A stretch of 64,000 nucleotides of DNA, taken from assembly GCF_900637545.1 (NCBI RefSeq), contig NZ_LR134376.1:2127001-2191000 (forward strand). Reading direction: 5' to 3'. This document shows, piece after piece, positions 52,850-61,487 of the stretch; the first letter of the stretch is position 1; every line of letters begins with the position of its first letter. The position numbers and the translations under genes are program-made. Under the pieces are notes generated by a model. The model saw only the letters and a program-made list of their open reading frames with translations. It had not been told where the DNA came from and did no database searches. This DNA comes from Aeromonas encheleia. Lineage in GTDB: Bacteria; Pseudomonadota; Gammaproteobacteria; Enterobacterales; Aeromonadaceae.

Positions 52850-53389
52850 TCAGCCTTGCACGTCGTCGATCACCAGCTTGCCATCCTTGACCGGGATGGT
52901 GGTGCCCGGCGCCTTGTTCATGCGGATGATGCCTTCCTGACCGGCGAGGCGATAGGTGACGTCATAGCCCAGGGTGCGGGTGCTGCTGTCCTGCACCGTC
53001 TTGCAGCGTTGCTCCTGGGTGGTGTAGATGTCCCCGGCCTGCATGTTGCCCTGCACCTGGTTACCTGCATAGCCACCGGCCACGGCACCGGCGGCGGTGG
53101 CCACCTTCTTGCCGCTGCCACCCCCAAACTGGTTGCCGAGCACGCCGCCGAGGGCCGCGCCGACCACAGTGCCCAGGATCTTGTGCTCATCCTGCACCGG
53201 CTTGCGGTGGGTGACGGTGACGTTGCGACACTCCTGTCTGGGGGTCTTGATGGTCTCGGTCACCGGCTTGCTGGCCAGCACCTCGGCAAACTGGGGCTGG
53301 GATGAAAACAGGGATCCGCTGGCCGCCGCCGACAATGCCAGCGCTGAGGCGATACCGATCCCGACACCTGCCAGCATGGATTTGTTCAT
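52850..53389 (-). CDS. Glycine-zipper 2TM-domain protein (2)
   Basis: 179 residues, a tandem paralogue of the previous gene with the same layout: MNKSMLAGVGIGIASALALS, FAEVLASKPVTETIKTPRQE, glycine zipper VVGAALGGVLGNQFGGGSGKK, then EQRCKTVQDSSTRTLGYDVT. It ends DGKLVIDDVQG instead of STAQG. Separate terminator, so probably its own unit. Confidence 0.85.
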   Translation of the reverse strand: MNKSMLAGVGIGIASALALSAAASGSLFSSQPQFAEVLASKPVTETIKTPRQECRNVTVTHRKPVQDEHKILGTVVGAALGGVLGNQFGGGSGKKVATAAGAVAGGYAGNQVQGNMQAGDIYTTQEQRCKTVQDSSTRTLGYDVTYRLAGQEGIIRMNKAPGTTIPVKDGKLVIDDVQG

Positions 53390-53601
53390 TTTGAGTTCTC
53401 CTGAAATGCATCCTCTGATGCTCATCACGCTTGCGGTCATCTTGGCAGAACGCCGTGGCGGCACAAGCCGATGGCCATGCAGGCACGACAATCCCTGACT
53501 TCACCAAAAAGCCCGGCGCCGACCAGGTGTCTGACTTTGGCGACAAGGACGGAGCATGGCTGGGCAACGGCTTGAAACGTATGGGTAAGACGATAAATAT
53601 G

Positions 53602-53622
53602 AAAGCCCCCGCAGGCGGGGGC
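53602..53622 (-). terminator. Terminator of the YfcC-family gene
   Basis: GCCCCCG / CGGGGGC stem with a 4-base loop followed by TTTCAT on the minus strand. Confidence 0.6.
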
Positions 53623-53645
53623 ATCGCTGTAGGGCGGGAGCAGGC

Positions 53646-55172
53646 TCAGATCATCATGACCTGCACCACCAGCATCAGGGCGCCAAAGCCCAGCACGAAA
53701 CCCACCATGGGCAGCACGAACTTGACCCACTGGTTGAACTGGATGCCGAGCATCTGCAGGGTGACCAGCACCAGCCCGGTGGGCGCCAGGAACAGCATGG
53801 CGTATTGCCCCCAGTTGTAGGCGGACACCACTATATAACGCGGGATCATCACGGTATCGGCGAGCGGCGCCATGATGGGCATGGAGAGCACCGCCAGCCC
53901 GGAGGAGGAGGGCACCACCAGCCCCAGCAGGGTGAACACCAGCATCTCGGAGACGGCGAACACGGCGCCGTGCATGCCGGAAACCAGCTCGGAGGCGTAA
54001 GCCAGTATGGTGTCCGAGATCATCCCCTGATCCAGCACCAGGTTGACCCCGCGCGCCAGGCCGATGATGAGCGACACCGCCACCAGCTCGGAGGCGCCCT
54101 GGGTGAAGGCCTCCACCGCCTCTTTCTCCTTCAGGCCCGAGATGAAGATAATGATGATGGCAATGGTGAGGAAGGAGGCAGCCATCTGCGGGAACCACCA
54201 GCCGGCCATGGAGACGCCCCACACCATCAGCGGGAAGGCGAGGATGAACAGGGTCAGGATGATCTTGCGGCGCAGGGTGAAAGGCACCCCCTCTTCCAGA
54301 GCGCCCCCCTTCAGGAAGCGGGCACGGAAGCTGTCTCTGTCCTCATAGGTATAGGAGAAGGCCGGGTTCGCCTTGATCTTCTTGCAGTACCAATGGAGGT
54401 AGGTGATGACCACCAGGGTGCCCACCAGGCAGCCGACGGCGCGAAAGCCCAGCCCTTCGGTGAAGGGGATGCCGGCCGCATTGGAGGCGATCACCACCGA
54501 GAAGGGGTTGATGGTGGAGAAGGTGGTGCCCATGGAGGCGGCGAGGAAGATGGCGCCGACGCAGACGATGGAGTCATAGCCCAGCGCCAGAAAGATGGGC
54601 ACCAATATGGGATAGAAGGCGACCGCCTCTTCCTCCAGCCCGCAGGTGGTGCCCCCCAGCGCCATCACGAAGCAGACCAGGGCCACGAACATGAACTCGT
54701 TGCCCCGGGTCTTGCGCGACAGCGCCACCAGCCCGGCATTGAAGGCGCCGGTCTTGTTGATGACGCCGATCAGCCCGCCGAGCACCAGGATGAAGACGAT
54801 GATGTCCGCCCCTTCTATGGTGCCCTTGACCATGTTGACCGCCACGTCGGCGAGCCCCTTGGGTGATTGGGCCAGCCGCTCATAGGTGCCAGGAATGGCA
54901 ATGGGTTGGCGTATGGTGCCGCTGGTGAATTGCTCCACCCCGATATTGATGTTGAGTTTTTCCAGTTCGGCCTGAGTGGCGGGTTCCCGGCTTATTTCGC
55001 CTTGTGGGCTATTCACCATCAAGGTGGCGCTGGTCGGGCTATAAGAGAGTTTTGAGTAGGCGCCCGCCGGAATTATCCAGGTGAGGGCGATGGCCAGCAA
55101 CATGATCAGAAACAGAATGGTAAAGGCGGTGGGAAATTGTCTGCGTGAGTGCGTATTCGTCTCGGCACACAT
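53646..55172 (-). CDS. YfcC/DcuC-family transporter
   Basis: 508 residues, about twelve hydrophobic segments. Typical motifs: GGLIGVINKTGAFNAGL (about 130), ALGGTTCGLEEEAVAFYPILVPIFLALGYD (about 170) and VVPSSSGLAVLSMPIMAPLAD (about 430). YfcC/DcuC-like proteins are secondary carriers of C4-dicarboxylates or related compounds; the substrate is not clear. AAGGAG precedes the ATG. Single gene. Confidence 0.88.
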   Translation of the reverse strand: MCAETNTHSRRQFPTAFTILFLIMLLAIALTWIIPAGAYSKLSYSPTSATLMVNSPQGEISREPATQAELEKLNINIGVEQFTSGTIRQPIAIPGTYERLAQSPKGLADVAVNMVKGTIEGADIIVFILVLGGLIGVINKTGAFNAGLVALSRKTRGNEFMFVALVCFVMALGGTTCGLEEEAVAFYPILVPIFLALGYDSIVCVGAIFLAASMGTTFSTINPFSVVIASNAAGIPFTEGLGFRAVGCLVGTLVVITYLHWYCKKIKANPAFSYTYEDRDSFRARFLKGGALEEGVPFTLRRKIILTLFILAFPLMVWGVSMAGWWFPQMAASFLTIAIIIIFISGLKEKEAVEAFTQGASELVAVSLIIGLARGVNLVLDQGMISDTILAYASELVSGMHGAVFAVSEMLVFTLLGLVVPSSSGLAVLSMPIMAPLADTVMIPRYIVVSAYNWGQYAMLFLAPTGLVLVTLQMLGIQFNQWVKFVLPMVGFVLGFGALMLVVQVMMI

Positions 55173-55833
55173 AAAATGCTCCTTGATAAAGCAGGTTTGG
55201 GCTCGGCGGAATATCGGGTCGATAGGGTTCCATCGTCATAGCAAGCTGTGCGCATCTCTACTGTCGATAGCGCACTCTCTGGCGAGAAATCTGGCCTGAT
55301 ATTGAACATCCGGTAGATTGTTTCACCGAGCAACCATAACGCTCTGAGGTGAGCATGAATACAGAAGGGCGCCTGCTTTATGGGGTAGCTCACAGAATAT
55401 ATTTCCTTGGGCATGGTCGTCTGTGACCATTAAGTTCTGCCTTCCCCATTCAAATAAGTCATAACTATTTCCTGGTTTTTGATGGATATAAATAACAACA
55501 AATGCCCATGTGGTAAATATGTCATAGGGAGCGCATGGGCAGCCCGGTCAATGCATATTGTTTGGGGGTTTATTCTGACCGTAAATATATGAGGCGGCAT
55601 CGCCCTCGATATCATGAAAATACATGCACCCGGATCCGATGTCGGGCGGCGCTCATCGGCGCCCTGTGCCTGCGGCTGACTAAGACGTTTTGCTAATACC
55701 TGCCGCCGGTGGCCCCTGATACGCTGCCATTCCCATCAGAAACCCGCCACCGCATGATGCCAGGCGTGGTTTCCCGGCCGCGGTGCGGCCATCGCACGTC
55801 AACGCTTTGTGCCACATGTGAGGAAGGAACCCG
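55173..55833. other. Long intergenic region, no gene seen
   Basis: About 660 bases, rather AT-rich between 55430 and 55620. It must hold the divergent promoters of the YfcC-family gene and the acyl-CoA synthetase gene. A weak -35/-10 pair (TTGTTT, 18 bp, TAAATA near 55558-55587) faces right. I see no convincing operator, RNA or small gene. Confidence 0.5.
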
Positions 55834-57456
55834 ATGACAGAGCAGAACATCTATGAGATTGGCCTCGACCAGAGTGCTGCCAATTTCGAGGCCCTGACCC
55901 CCTTGAGTTTTCTGACGCGGGCCGCCCGGGTCTATCCCGACTATCCGGCGCTGATCCACGGCCCCCTCAGCCGCACCTGGGCCGAGACCGAGGCTCGTTG
56001 TCGCAGGCTCGCCTCCGCCCTGCGCCGGTACGGGATAGGCGAGGGGGACACGGTCTCCATCGTGGCGCCCAATATTCCGGCGATGTTCGAGGCCCACTTC
56101 GGGGTGCCCATGAGCGGCGCCGTGCTCAACACCATCAACACCCGGCTCGATGCCGAGTCCATGGCCTTCATCTTCCGGCATGCCCAGAGCAAGGTGCTGC
56201 TGGTGGACAGGGAGTTTGGCGCCGTGGTCGGCAAGGCGCTGGCCCTGCTCGACGCCGCGCCGCTGCTCATCGCCATCGACGATCCCCTCTATCAGCAGGG
56301 GGCGCTGGTCAGCGAGCTCGACTACGAGGCCTTCATCGCCACGGGCGATGGGGCGGAGCCCGGCTGGCTGCCGAGGGACGAGTGGCAGGCGATCTCCCTC
56401 AACTACACCTCGGGCACCACCGGCAACCCCAAGGGGGTGGTCTACCACCATCGCGGTGCCCACCTCAATGCCATCAACAACGTGCTCTCCTGGGAGATGC
56501 CCAAGCATCCCGTCTATCTGTGGACCCTGCCGATGTTCCACTGCAACGGCTGGTGCTTCCCCTGGACGATGGCGGCCACCGCCGGGGTGAGTGTCTGCCT
56601 GCGCCATGTGCAGGCGGGCGCCATCTATGAGGCCCTTCATACCCACAAGGTGAGCCACTTCTGCGCGGCCCCCATAGTGCTCAACATGCTCAACAACGCC
56701 GACGAGGCGCTCAAGCAGGGGCTCGATCACCCCATCAAGGTGATGACGGCCGGCGCGGCGCCGCCAGCCACCGTGATCGCCGGCATGGAGGCGATGGGGA
56801 TAGCCGTGACCCACACCTATGGCCTGACCGAGACCTATGGCCCCTGTGTGGTGTGCGAGCCCCAGCGCAGCTGGCAGGGGCAGGATGCCACCGTCCTGTC
56901 GCGGCTCAAGGCGCGCCAGGGGGTGGCCTCACCGCTGCAGGGGGAGATGCGGGTCGCCAATCCGGTCAGCGGCGAGCCGGTGCCCCAGGATGGCAAGACC
57001 CTGGGGGAGATCTTCCTGCGCGGAAATGTGGTGATGAAGGGCTATCTCAAGAACCCGGCGGCCAGCGAGGAGGCGATGGCGGAAGGCTGGTTCCGCAGCG
57101 GCGATCTGGCGGTCTGGCACCCGGACGGTTACGTGGAGATCAAGGACAGATCCAAGGACATCATCATCTCGGGCGGGGAGAACATCTCCAGCCTGGAGGT
57201 GGAGGATGTGCTCTATCGCCATCCCGACGTGGACGAGGCGGCGGTGATCGCCATGCCCGATGAGAAGTGGGGAGAGGTGCCCTGCGCCTTCGTCAAGCTC
57301 AAGGAGGGCAGGGAGTTGAGCCAGGCGGAGCTGATCGCGTTTTGCCGCGAGCAGATGGCTCACTTCAAGGCCCCCAAGCGCATCATCTTCACCCCCTTGC
57401 CCAAGACCTCCACCGGCAAGGTGCAAAAATACGTGCTGCGCCAGCAGCTGGAGTGA
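55834..57456 (+). CDS. Acyl-CoA synthetase (AMP-forming)
   Basis: 540 residues of the ANL superfamily. Phosphate loop YTSGTTGNPKGVVYHH (about 191), THTYGLTETYGP (about 328), GWFRSGDLAVWHPDGYVEIKDRSKDIIISGGENIS (about 422-457) and the C-terminal catalytic lysine in KTSTGKVQKYVL. It resembles the medium/short-chain or methylmercaptopropionate-type ligases more than FadD; substrate open. AGGAAGG precedes the start. No FadR box found. Confidence 0.92.
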   Translation: MTEQNIYEIGLDQSAANFEALTPLSFLTRAARVYPDYPALIHGPLSRTWAETEARCRRLASALRRYGIGEGDTVSIVAPNIPAMFEAHFGVPMSGAVLNTINTRLDAESMAFIFRHAQSKVLLVDREFGAVVGKALALLDAAPLLIAIDDPLYQQGALVSELDYEAFIATGDGAEPGWLPRDEWQAISLNYTSGTTGNPKGVVYHHRGAHLNAINNVLSWEMPKHPVYLWTLPMFHCNGWCFPWTMAATAGVSVCLRHVQAGAIYEALHTHKVSHFCAAPIVLNMLNNADEALKQGLDHPIKVMTAGAAPPATVIAGMEAMGIAVTHTYGLTETYGPCVVCEPQRSWQGQDATVLSRLKARQGVASPLQGEMRVANPVSGEPVPQDGKTLGEIFLRGNVVMKGYLKNPAASEEAMAEGWFRSGDLAVWHPDGYVEIKDRSKDIIISGGENISSLEVEDVLYRHPDVDEAAVIAMPDEKWGEVPCAFVKLKEGRELSQAELIAFCREQMAHFKAPKRIIFTPLPKTSTGKVQKYVLRQQLE

Positions 57457-57502
57457 GGGTAATTCATTCCCTTCGGTCATGACGTATAGCTAGACAGTGC
57501 AA

Positions 57503-57516
57503 GTCAACGGTGTTGA
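57503..57516. promoter_or_regulatory. TetR operator 1
   Basis: GTCAACGGTGTTGA, dyad TCAAC-(N)-GTTGA. Centre about 23 bp from operator 2; the outer bases of both form one long inverted repeat. Confidence 0.7.
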
Positions 57517-57525
57517 ATAATCGAT

Positions 57526-57540
57526 GTCAACGCTGTTGAC
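57526..57540. promoter_or_regulatory. TetR operator 2
   Basis: GTCAACGCTGTTGAC, a near-perfect 15-bp dyad that contains the -35 box of the TetR gene promoter, so binding would shut off its own gene. Confidence 0.75.
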
Positions 57541-57564
57541 TTGCATGGGTGACATACCTAGAAT
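57536..57564 (+). promoter_or_regulatory. Promoter of the TetR gene
   Basis: TTGACT (57536-57541), exactly 17 bp, TAGAAT (57559-57564), 33 bp before the start codon. Confidence 0.75.
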
Positions 57565-57597
57565 CGCTCATCATGACGAATCAGAAAGGGGGGGAAT

Positions 57598-58185
57598 ATG
57601 ATCAAGGATGCTATTACAGAGGGGGTGGTGAAATTGAGTGGTGCCGACGCAACCAAAGCCTTGATCACGGATGTTGCCCGGAGACTTTTCTCTTCAACTG
57701 GCTATAGAGCGACTTCCCTTAGGGCCATAGCAAAGGAAGTAGGGGTCGATCCGGCATTGATCATTCGCTATTTCGGCTCCAAGGAGGAGCTCTTTCTCGA
57801 AGCGCTGGCCATCAGCGACTTTTGTGAAAAAGCACTCACTGGTTCATTGGATGGCATGGGATACCGTATCGTTCTTGAGCTGATATCCGGCGACATTAAA
57901 CATAAAATGAGTTCCTATGTGTCTTTAGTTCAGGCCTCTGACAGCGAGACGATAAGAACCCGTTTACAGGATGTCGTTAGGACTCGATTCGTTGAGAAAC
58001 TTGCTCAACGTTTGCCGGGGCAGGATGCTGAGTTGAGAGCACACCTTATTTCTGCCCAGACGGGGGGGCTTATCAATTCATTGGCTGTTATCCAGCACGA
58101 AACACTGCTTGCAACGCCGATTGACATCATTGCCAAACATTATGGCGCTGCGATACAGCTCTTGATTGATGGCAAATCAGCTTGA
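57598..58185 (+). CDS. TetR-family repressor
   Basis: 195 residues. N-terminal DNA-binding domain: ITDVARRLFSSTGYRATSLRAIAKEVGVDPALIIRYFGSKEELFLEAL (about 23-70), a complete TetR helix-turn-helix. The C-terminal ligand domain has no recognisable specificity. Strong ribosome binding site GGGGGG. It heads the AT-rich acquired block and probably controls the genes after it as well as itself through the two operators upstream. Confidence 0.92.
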   Translation: MIKDAITEGVVKLSGADATKALITDVARRLFSSTGYRATSLRAIAKEVGVDPALIIRYFGSKEELFLEALAISDFCEKALTGSLDGMGYRIVLELISGDIKHKMSSYVSLVQASDSETIRTRLQDVVRTRFVEKLAQRLPGQDAELRAHLISAQTGGLINSLAVIQHETLLATPIDIIAKHYGAAIQLLIDGKSA

Positions 58186-58286
58186 GTGGACTTTGTTCAG
58201 ATTGGATTGGAATTTTAAGATATCTAAATATAAACAGCTCATGACTTGACGTATTTATTCACCGAGTTTAAATAGGTTTATTTGTT

Positions 58287-58913
58287 GTGTCAAATTATCT
58301 CCTGGTTGATGAAACCAAATGGGGGCGTGCACTCCATTGCAATATTTTCAAGAATTTCAGCAATCCACTCTATGGCGTGACCGTTGAGTTGGATGTGACA
58401 AAGTTTATCAATAAACTTCGCAAGCTGGAGACATACTTCACCTTTGCCATGATATTTGTCACGGCCAAGTGTGCAAATGAAGTGGAGGCATTTCGCTACT
58501 GATTCTTGGATGGGCGCGTGGTGCTATACGATCAAATCAATACTGTGTTTACTTACCTTGACAAGGAAACAGAGTTATTCAAGGTTGTTGGAGCCCCATT
58601 GACGGATACGCTGCAGACCTATGTGTTGGCGGCGCAGCAGGCCGCGCTTGCACAACAGGCGTATTTTACAGCGCCAGCGGGAGGCAATGTTTTTCAATTT
58701 TCACCGCTACCTTGGTTCTCATATACGCAACTGTCTCATACATTCTCCGGAGACAAAGAGAACGCCATCCCTCTTTTCAATTGGGGAAAGTATTCCGAGA
58801 GAGAGGGCCGTGTCATGCTGCCTTTTTCCGTACAGGTGCATCACTCCTTTGTTGATGGCATTCATATCGGCAGGTTTCTCGAAAAACTGCAAGCAGCACT
58901 CAATGAAGACTGA
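58287..58913 (+). pseudogene. Chloramphenicol acetyltransferase-like gene with in-frame TGA
   Basis: One frame of 208 codons, CatA-type length, starting with GTG. The C-terminal half carries the catalytic motif VHHSFVDGIHIGRFL and MLPFSVQVHH, as in CAT enzymes. After EVEAFRY the frame has TGA (58500-58502) and then continues FLDGRVVLYDQ in the same frame; CAT enzymes have a sense codon, usually Arg or similar, at this place, so a CGA to TGA change is the simplest explanation. Probably inactive unless read through. It lies between a TetR gene and a pentapeptide protein gene. Confidence 0.8.
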
Positions 58914-58948
58914 GCGTGAATGACAGAATTATCGCAATAAGGCTCAAT

Positions 58949-59554
58949 ATGAAAGATAGAATAGATGACGGCATTGCCGAGTATTACCAAGAAGAGTTCA
59001 ATGGTCTCAAGTACGCCGACACCCATATCTACGCAAAAGTATTTGAAGACTGTGTCTTTGTGAATTGTTCCTTCAATGGTGCCCATTTTCAACGTTGCAA
59101 GTTCGTTGACTGCGTCTTCAAAAATTCAGATCTGAGCAACCTCCGGGTTGATAGCAGCCGATTTTTAGCCGTGTTTTACGAAGAGTGTAAAATTATCGGG
59201 GTTGACTGGACAAAAGCCGAGTGGTCAAGGTTTGTGGTGCCTGGTCAGCTCATGTTCAAAAAATCTATTTTAAATGACTCCTCGTTCTTTGGTCTTAAAT
59301 TTCCTGGGATGATCATGGAGGAGTGCAAGGTAAGGGCAGCGGACTTCAGAGGTGGCGACTTCAGCAAATCCGATTTCTCATACTCGGATTTTACTGAAAG
59401 CATGTTCGGCAATACCAACCTGAACGGTACTGATTTCAGGGAGGCGACAAATTACCGTATCGATGTGCGGGACAATCACCTGAAAGGGACTAAATTCACA
59501 CGGCTTGAGGCAATCCACTTACTGGATGGCTTTGGATTCGAGCTGTTTGATTGA
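58949..59554 (+). CDS. Pentapeptide-repeat protein, Qnr/McbG-like
   Basis: 201 residues from the ATG at 58949, which has AAGG six bases upstream (a GTG at 58916 would add 11). Repeats of the A(D/N)LxX type run from about residue 35 to 175: CVFVNCSFNGAHFQRCKFVD, DFRGGDFSKSDFSYSDF. In Qnr and McbG such right-handed beta-helices mimic DNA and protect gyrase. The low GC and the resistance-like neighbours suggest the same role here; this is inference. Confidence 0.82.
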   Translation: MKDRIDDGIAEYYQEEFNGLKYADTHIYAKVFEDCVFVNCSFNGAHFQRCKFVDCVFKNSDLSNLRVDSSRFLAVFYEECKIIGVDWTKAEWSRFVVPGQLMFKKSILNDSSFFGLKFPGMIMEECKVRAADFRGGDFSKSDFSYSDFTESMFGNTNLNGTDFREATNYRIDVRDNHLKGTKFTRLEAIHLLDGFGFELFD

Positions 59555-59663
59555 AAGCCAAATGCCAGTCAATGGCTTGTGCCGTGAATGCTTTTTTATT
59601 CATGTTGAGCAATAAACCCGGGCATAACCATTATTTGACTGTAAGGTCTTGCTCGGATTTAAA

Positions 59664-59697
59664 AGGGAGGCATAAGGCCTCCCTCTTGTTTATTTTT
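59664..59697 (+). terminator. Terminator of the acquired resistance block
   Basis: GGGAGGC / GCCTCCC stem with a 5-base loop and a T-rich tail. Confidence 0.75.
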
Positions 59698-59768
59698 AAT
59701 ATCACAAAGACTCACCCCTTTAACTGGTCGAGGCAAGCCGGATGAGCCGTCGGATATCAATACACCGA

Positions 59769-59835
59769 TCATTTGTGATGCCGCTCATGAGGGCGCTGCA
59801 CCACGTCTTGCAGGGCCCAGCCTTTCGTTCTGCGA
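59769..59835 (-). pseudogene. Relic of the hisI 3' end
   Basis: On the minus strand a frame reads WALQDVVQRPHERHHK then stop, against [15 protein letters not shown] in intact hisIE at 60852. Roughly three quarters of the bases match over about 65 bp, with a 1-bp frame change upstream. A short degenerate copy, about 1 kb downstream of the real gene end. Confidence 0.6.
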
Positions 59836-59907
59836 AGGCCTGTTGCAAGTTCAACAGGCTCACTGCTTGCTGGGGAAGAGATGGCGGGTCTGTCATAACC
59901 TAGCCTC

Positions 59908-60207
59908 TCAGCGGGGAGGATTGGCGCCCCTGATGCGCTTGCTCAACTCCTCCCACAGGCCGGAGATGAAGTAGTAAAGTCCCCCTGCTTCACTGGCCTT
60001 GGTGTACTCGGTGAGCGGCTCTATCATGCCGCTTTTGAACTTGTCGAGGGCCTCGCGATCGTTGTCTGCCTCGATGTAATCCCCCACCACCTCGAAGCCC
60101 TGCTCAAGCAGTTGCGCCTTGGCGGGCAAGAAGGAGGGGGATGGCATCAGCAGGAAGGTGACGCTGGCGGGATCTTGTCCCAGGCGGAAGAACTGGTATT
60201 TGCTCAT
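59908..60207 (-). CDS. Orphan protein A of a paralogous pair
   Basis: 99 residues, soluble, no known motif. Core VTFLLMPSPSFLPAKAQLLEQGFEVVGDYIEADNDREAL is shared in pattern with protein B. AGAGG precedes the ATG. Function unknown; it lies downstream of hisIE and protein B on the same strand. Confidence 0.6.
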   Translation of the reverse strand: MSKYQFFRLGQDPASVTFLLMPSPSFLPAKAQLLEQGFEVVGDYIEADNDREALDKFKSGMIEPLTEYTKASEAGGLYYFISGLWEELSKRIRGANPPR

Positions 60208-60314
60208 AGGGCCTCTGGCGATGGACTGTGTCCCATCATTATCCTTGGGGGCATTCCTGCTGGGCAGGCCCCATTTGCGGCGCCGAAAGGGGCCTTTATT
60301 CAGGTCGGCTTCAG

Positions 60315-60605
60315 TCAGCGCCTTGGCGGTTTGCCCTTGCCAAACAGCCGGGGGGCATGGAGCAGCGTATAAACAAAAGCCCCGGTGGCTGTGAAGCCAC
60401 CATAGGGGCGGCTGGGATCGGCCATGTTGAGACGATGGGATTTGGCCGCCGCGCGGGCATCGGCGGCCAGTATGGGTTCACCGATGACCTCGAATCCCTG
60501 TGCCAGCAAGACGGCCTTGTCTGCCAGAAAGCTGGCCGACGCCATGTCGAGCAAGGTGAAGGCGGCGGGCGCCGCCGGGGTGGAGAAAACCTGAAATTTG
60601 TTCAT
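60315..60605 (-). CDS. Orphan protein B of a paralogous pair
   Basis: 96 residues, related to protein A: MNKFQVF at the start and FTLLDMASASFLADKAVLLAQGFEVIGEPILAADARAA in the core; the C-terminal thirds differ. The ATG at 60605 aligns with the start of A. No function recognised. Confidence 0.6.
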   Translation of the reverse strand: MNKFQVFSTPAAPAAFTLLDMASASFLADKAVLLAQGFEVIGEPILAADARAAAKSHRLNMADPSRPYGGFTATGAFVYTLLHAPRLFGKGKPPRR

Positions 60606-60806
60606 TGAGCCTGGCTTGGGGAGATGAGGGCGGTTCGCCATTATCGCCGCCGACTCAGGGGAGCGCGACTCCCTGTACAGGGGGCTGGATCATGCTCGCG
60701 GCCTGTCCTAGCACGCCAGCCCGCTCAGGCGAACGGAGCTAATCCCCGAGAAATAGGCTTGAAAGGCGTCAATCCTCCCACGAGGAGGGTGGTGACGCTG
60801 GTGCAT

Positions 60807-60836
60807 AAAAAAACGGGCCAGCGGGCCCGTTTTTTT
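60807..60836. terminator. Bidirectional terminator after hisIE
   Basis: 10-bp stem AAAACGGGCC / GGCCCGTTTT with a 4-base loop and a long T run in both directions. Confidence 0.9.
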
Positions 60837-60851
60837 ATATCAGTTCAAAGA

Positions 60852-61487
60852 CTACTTGTTGTGGCGCTCATACAGCCGCTGTACCACATCTTGCAGGCCC
60901 AGCCCCTCGTTTTGCAGCAGCACGGTGAGGTGGTAGAGCAGGTCAGCGGATTCGTTGATGAGCTCTTCTCTGTCTTTCGCCATGGCGGCCAGGGCTACTT
61001 CTACCCCCTCTTCACCCACCTTCTGGGCGATGCGCTTGGTGCCCTTGCCATAGAGGCTGGCGGTGTAGCTGGTAGCCGGGTCTGCCCCCTTGCGCGAGGC
61101 CAGTATCTGCTCGAGCTCGGCGAGGAAGCCAAGCGGCGGCAGCGGGTGAGCGTCGAAGCAGGAAGGGGTTCCCAGATGGCAAGTGGGGCCGACCGGGTCG
61201 GCGGCGATCAGCAGGGAATCCTGGTCGCAGTCGGTGCTGATGGCGACCAGCTTGAGCACATGGCCCGAGCTCTCGCCCTTGGTCCAGAGCCGCTGCTTGC
61301 TGCGGCTGAAGAAGGTGACCTGGCCGGTGGCCTGGGTCTTCTCCAGGGCCTCCTTGGTCATAAAGCCCTGCATCAGCACCTGGCCGCTCGCGGCATGCTG
61401 CACTATGGCGGGGATCATGCCATCACATTTGGCCCAGTCCAGGCGCTCGATCAGCGGGACCTGGTTCATAACATCTTGATTACTCAC
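60852..61487 (-). CDS. hisI: Bifunctional phosphoribosyl-AMP cyclohydrolase / phosphoribosyl-ATP pyrophosphatase
   Basis: 211 residues, HisIE fusion (E. coli HisI 203). The N-terminal cyclohydrolase part has [27 protein letters not shown] and DCDQDSLL; the metal-binding Cys follow in [11 protein letters not shown]. The C-terminal pyrophosphatase part has [12 protein letters not shown] and ESADLLYHL. Steps 2 and 3 of histidine synthesis. It overlaps the end of hisF by 8 bases. Confidence 0.96.
   Translation of the reverse strand: MSNQDVMNQVPLIERLDWAKCDGMIPAIVQHAASGQVLMQGFMTKEALEKTQATGQVTFFSRSKQRLWTKGESSGHVLKLVAISTDCDQDSLLIAADPVGPTCHLGTPSCFDAHPLPPLGFLAELEQILASRKGADPATSYTASLYGKGTKRIAQKVGEEGVEVALAAMAKDREELINESADLLYHLTVLLQNEGLGLQDVVQRLYERHNK

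Larger units (their letters stand above)
59555..59907. other. Intergenic region with hisI relic
   Basis: About 350 bases: a terminator (59664-59697) for the acquired block, a relic of the hisI 3' end (59769-59835) and an inverted repeat (AAGGCCTGTTG / CAACAGGCT region near 59835-59863). No intact gene. Confidence 0.6.

Noticed and set aside
57457..57500. Terminator directly after the acyl-CoA synthetase gene
   Set aside because: No stem with a T run was found between the stop codon and the first TetR operator.
59551..59745. 64-codon open frame after the pentapeptide protein gene
   Set aside because: It crosses the terminator, has no ribosome binding site and no similarity to anything recognised.
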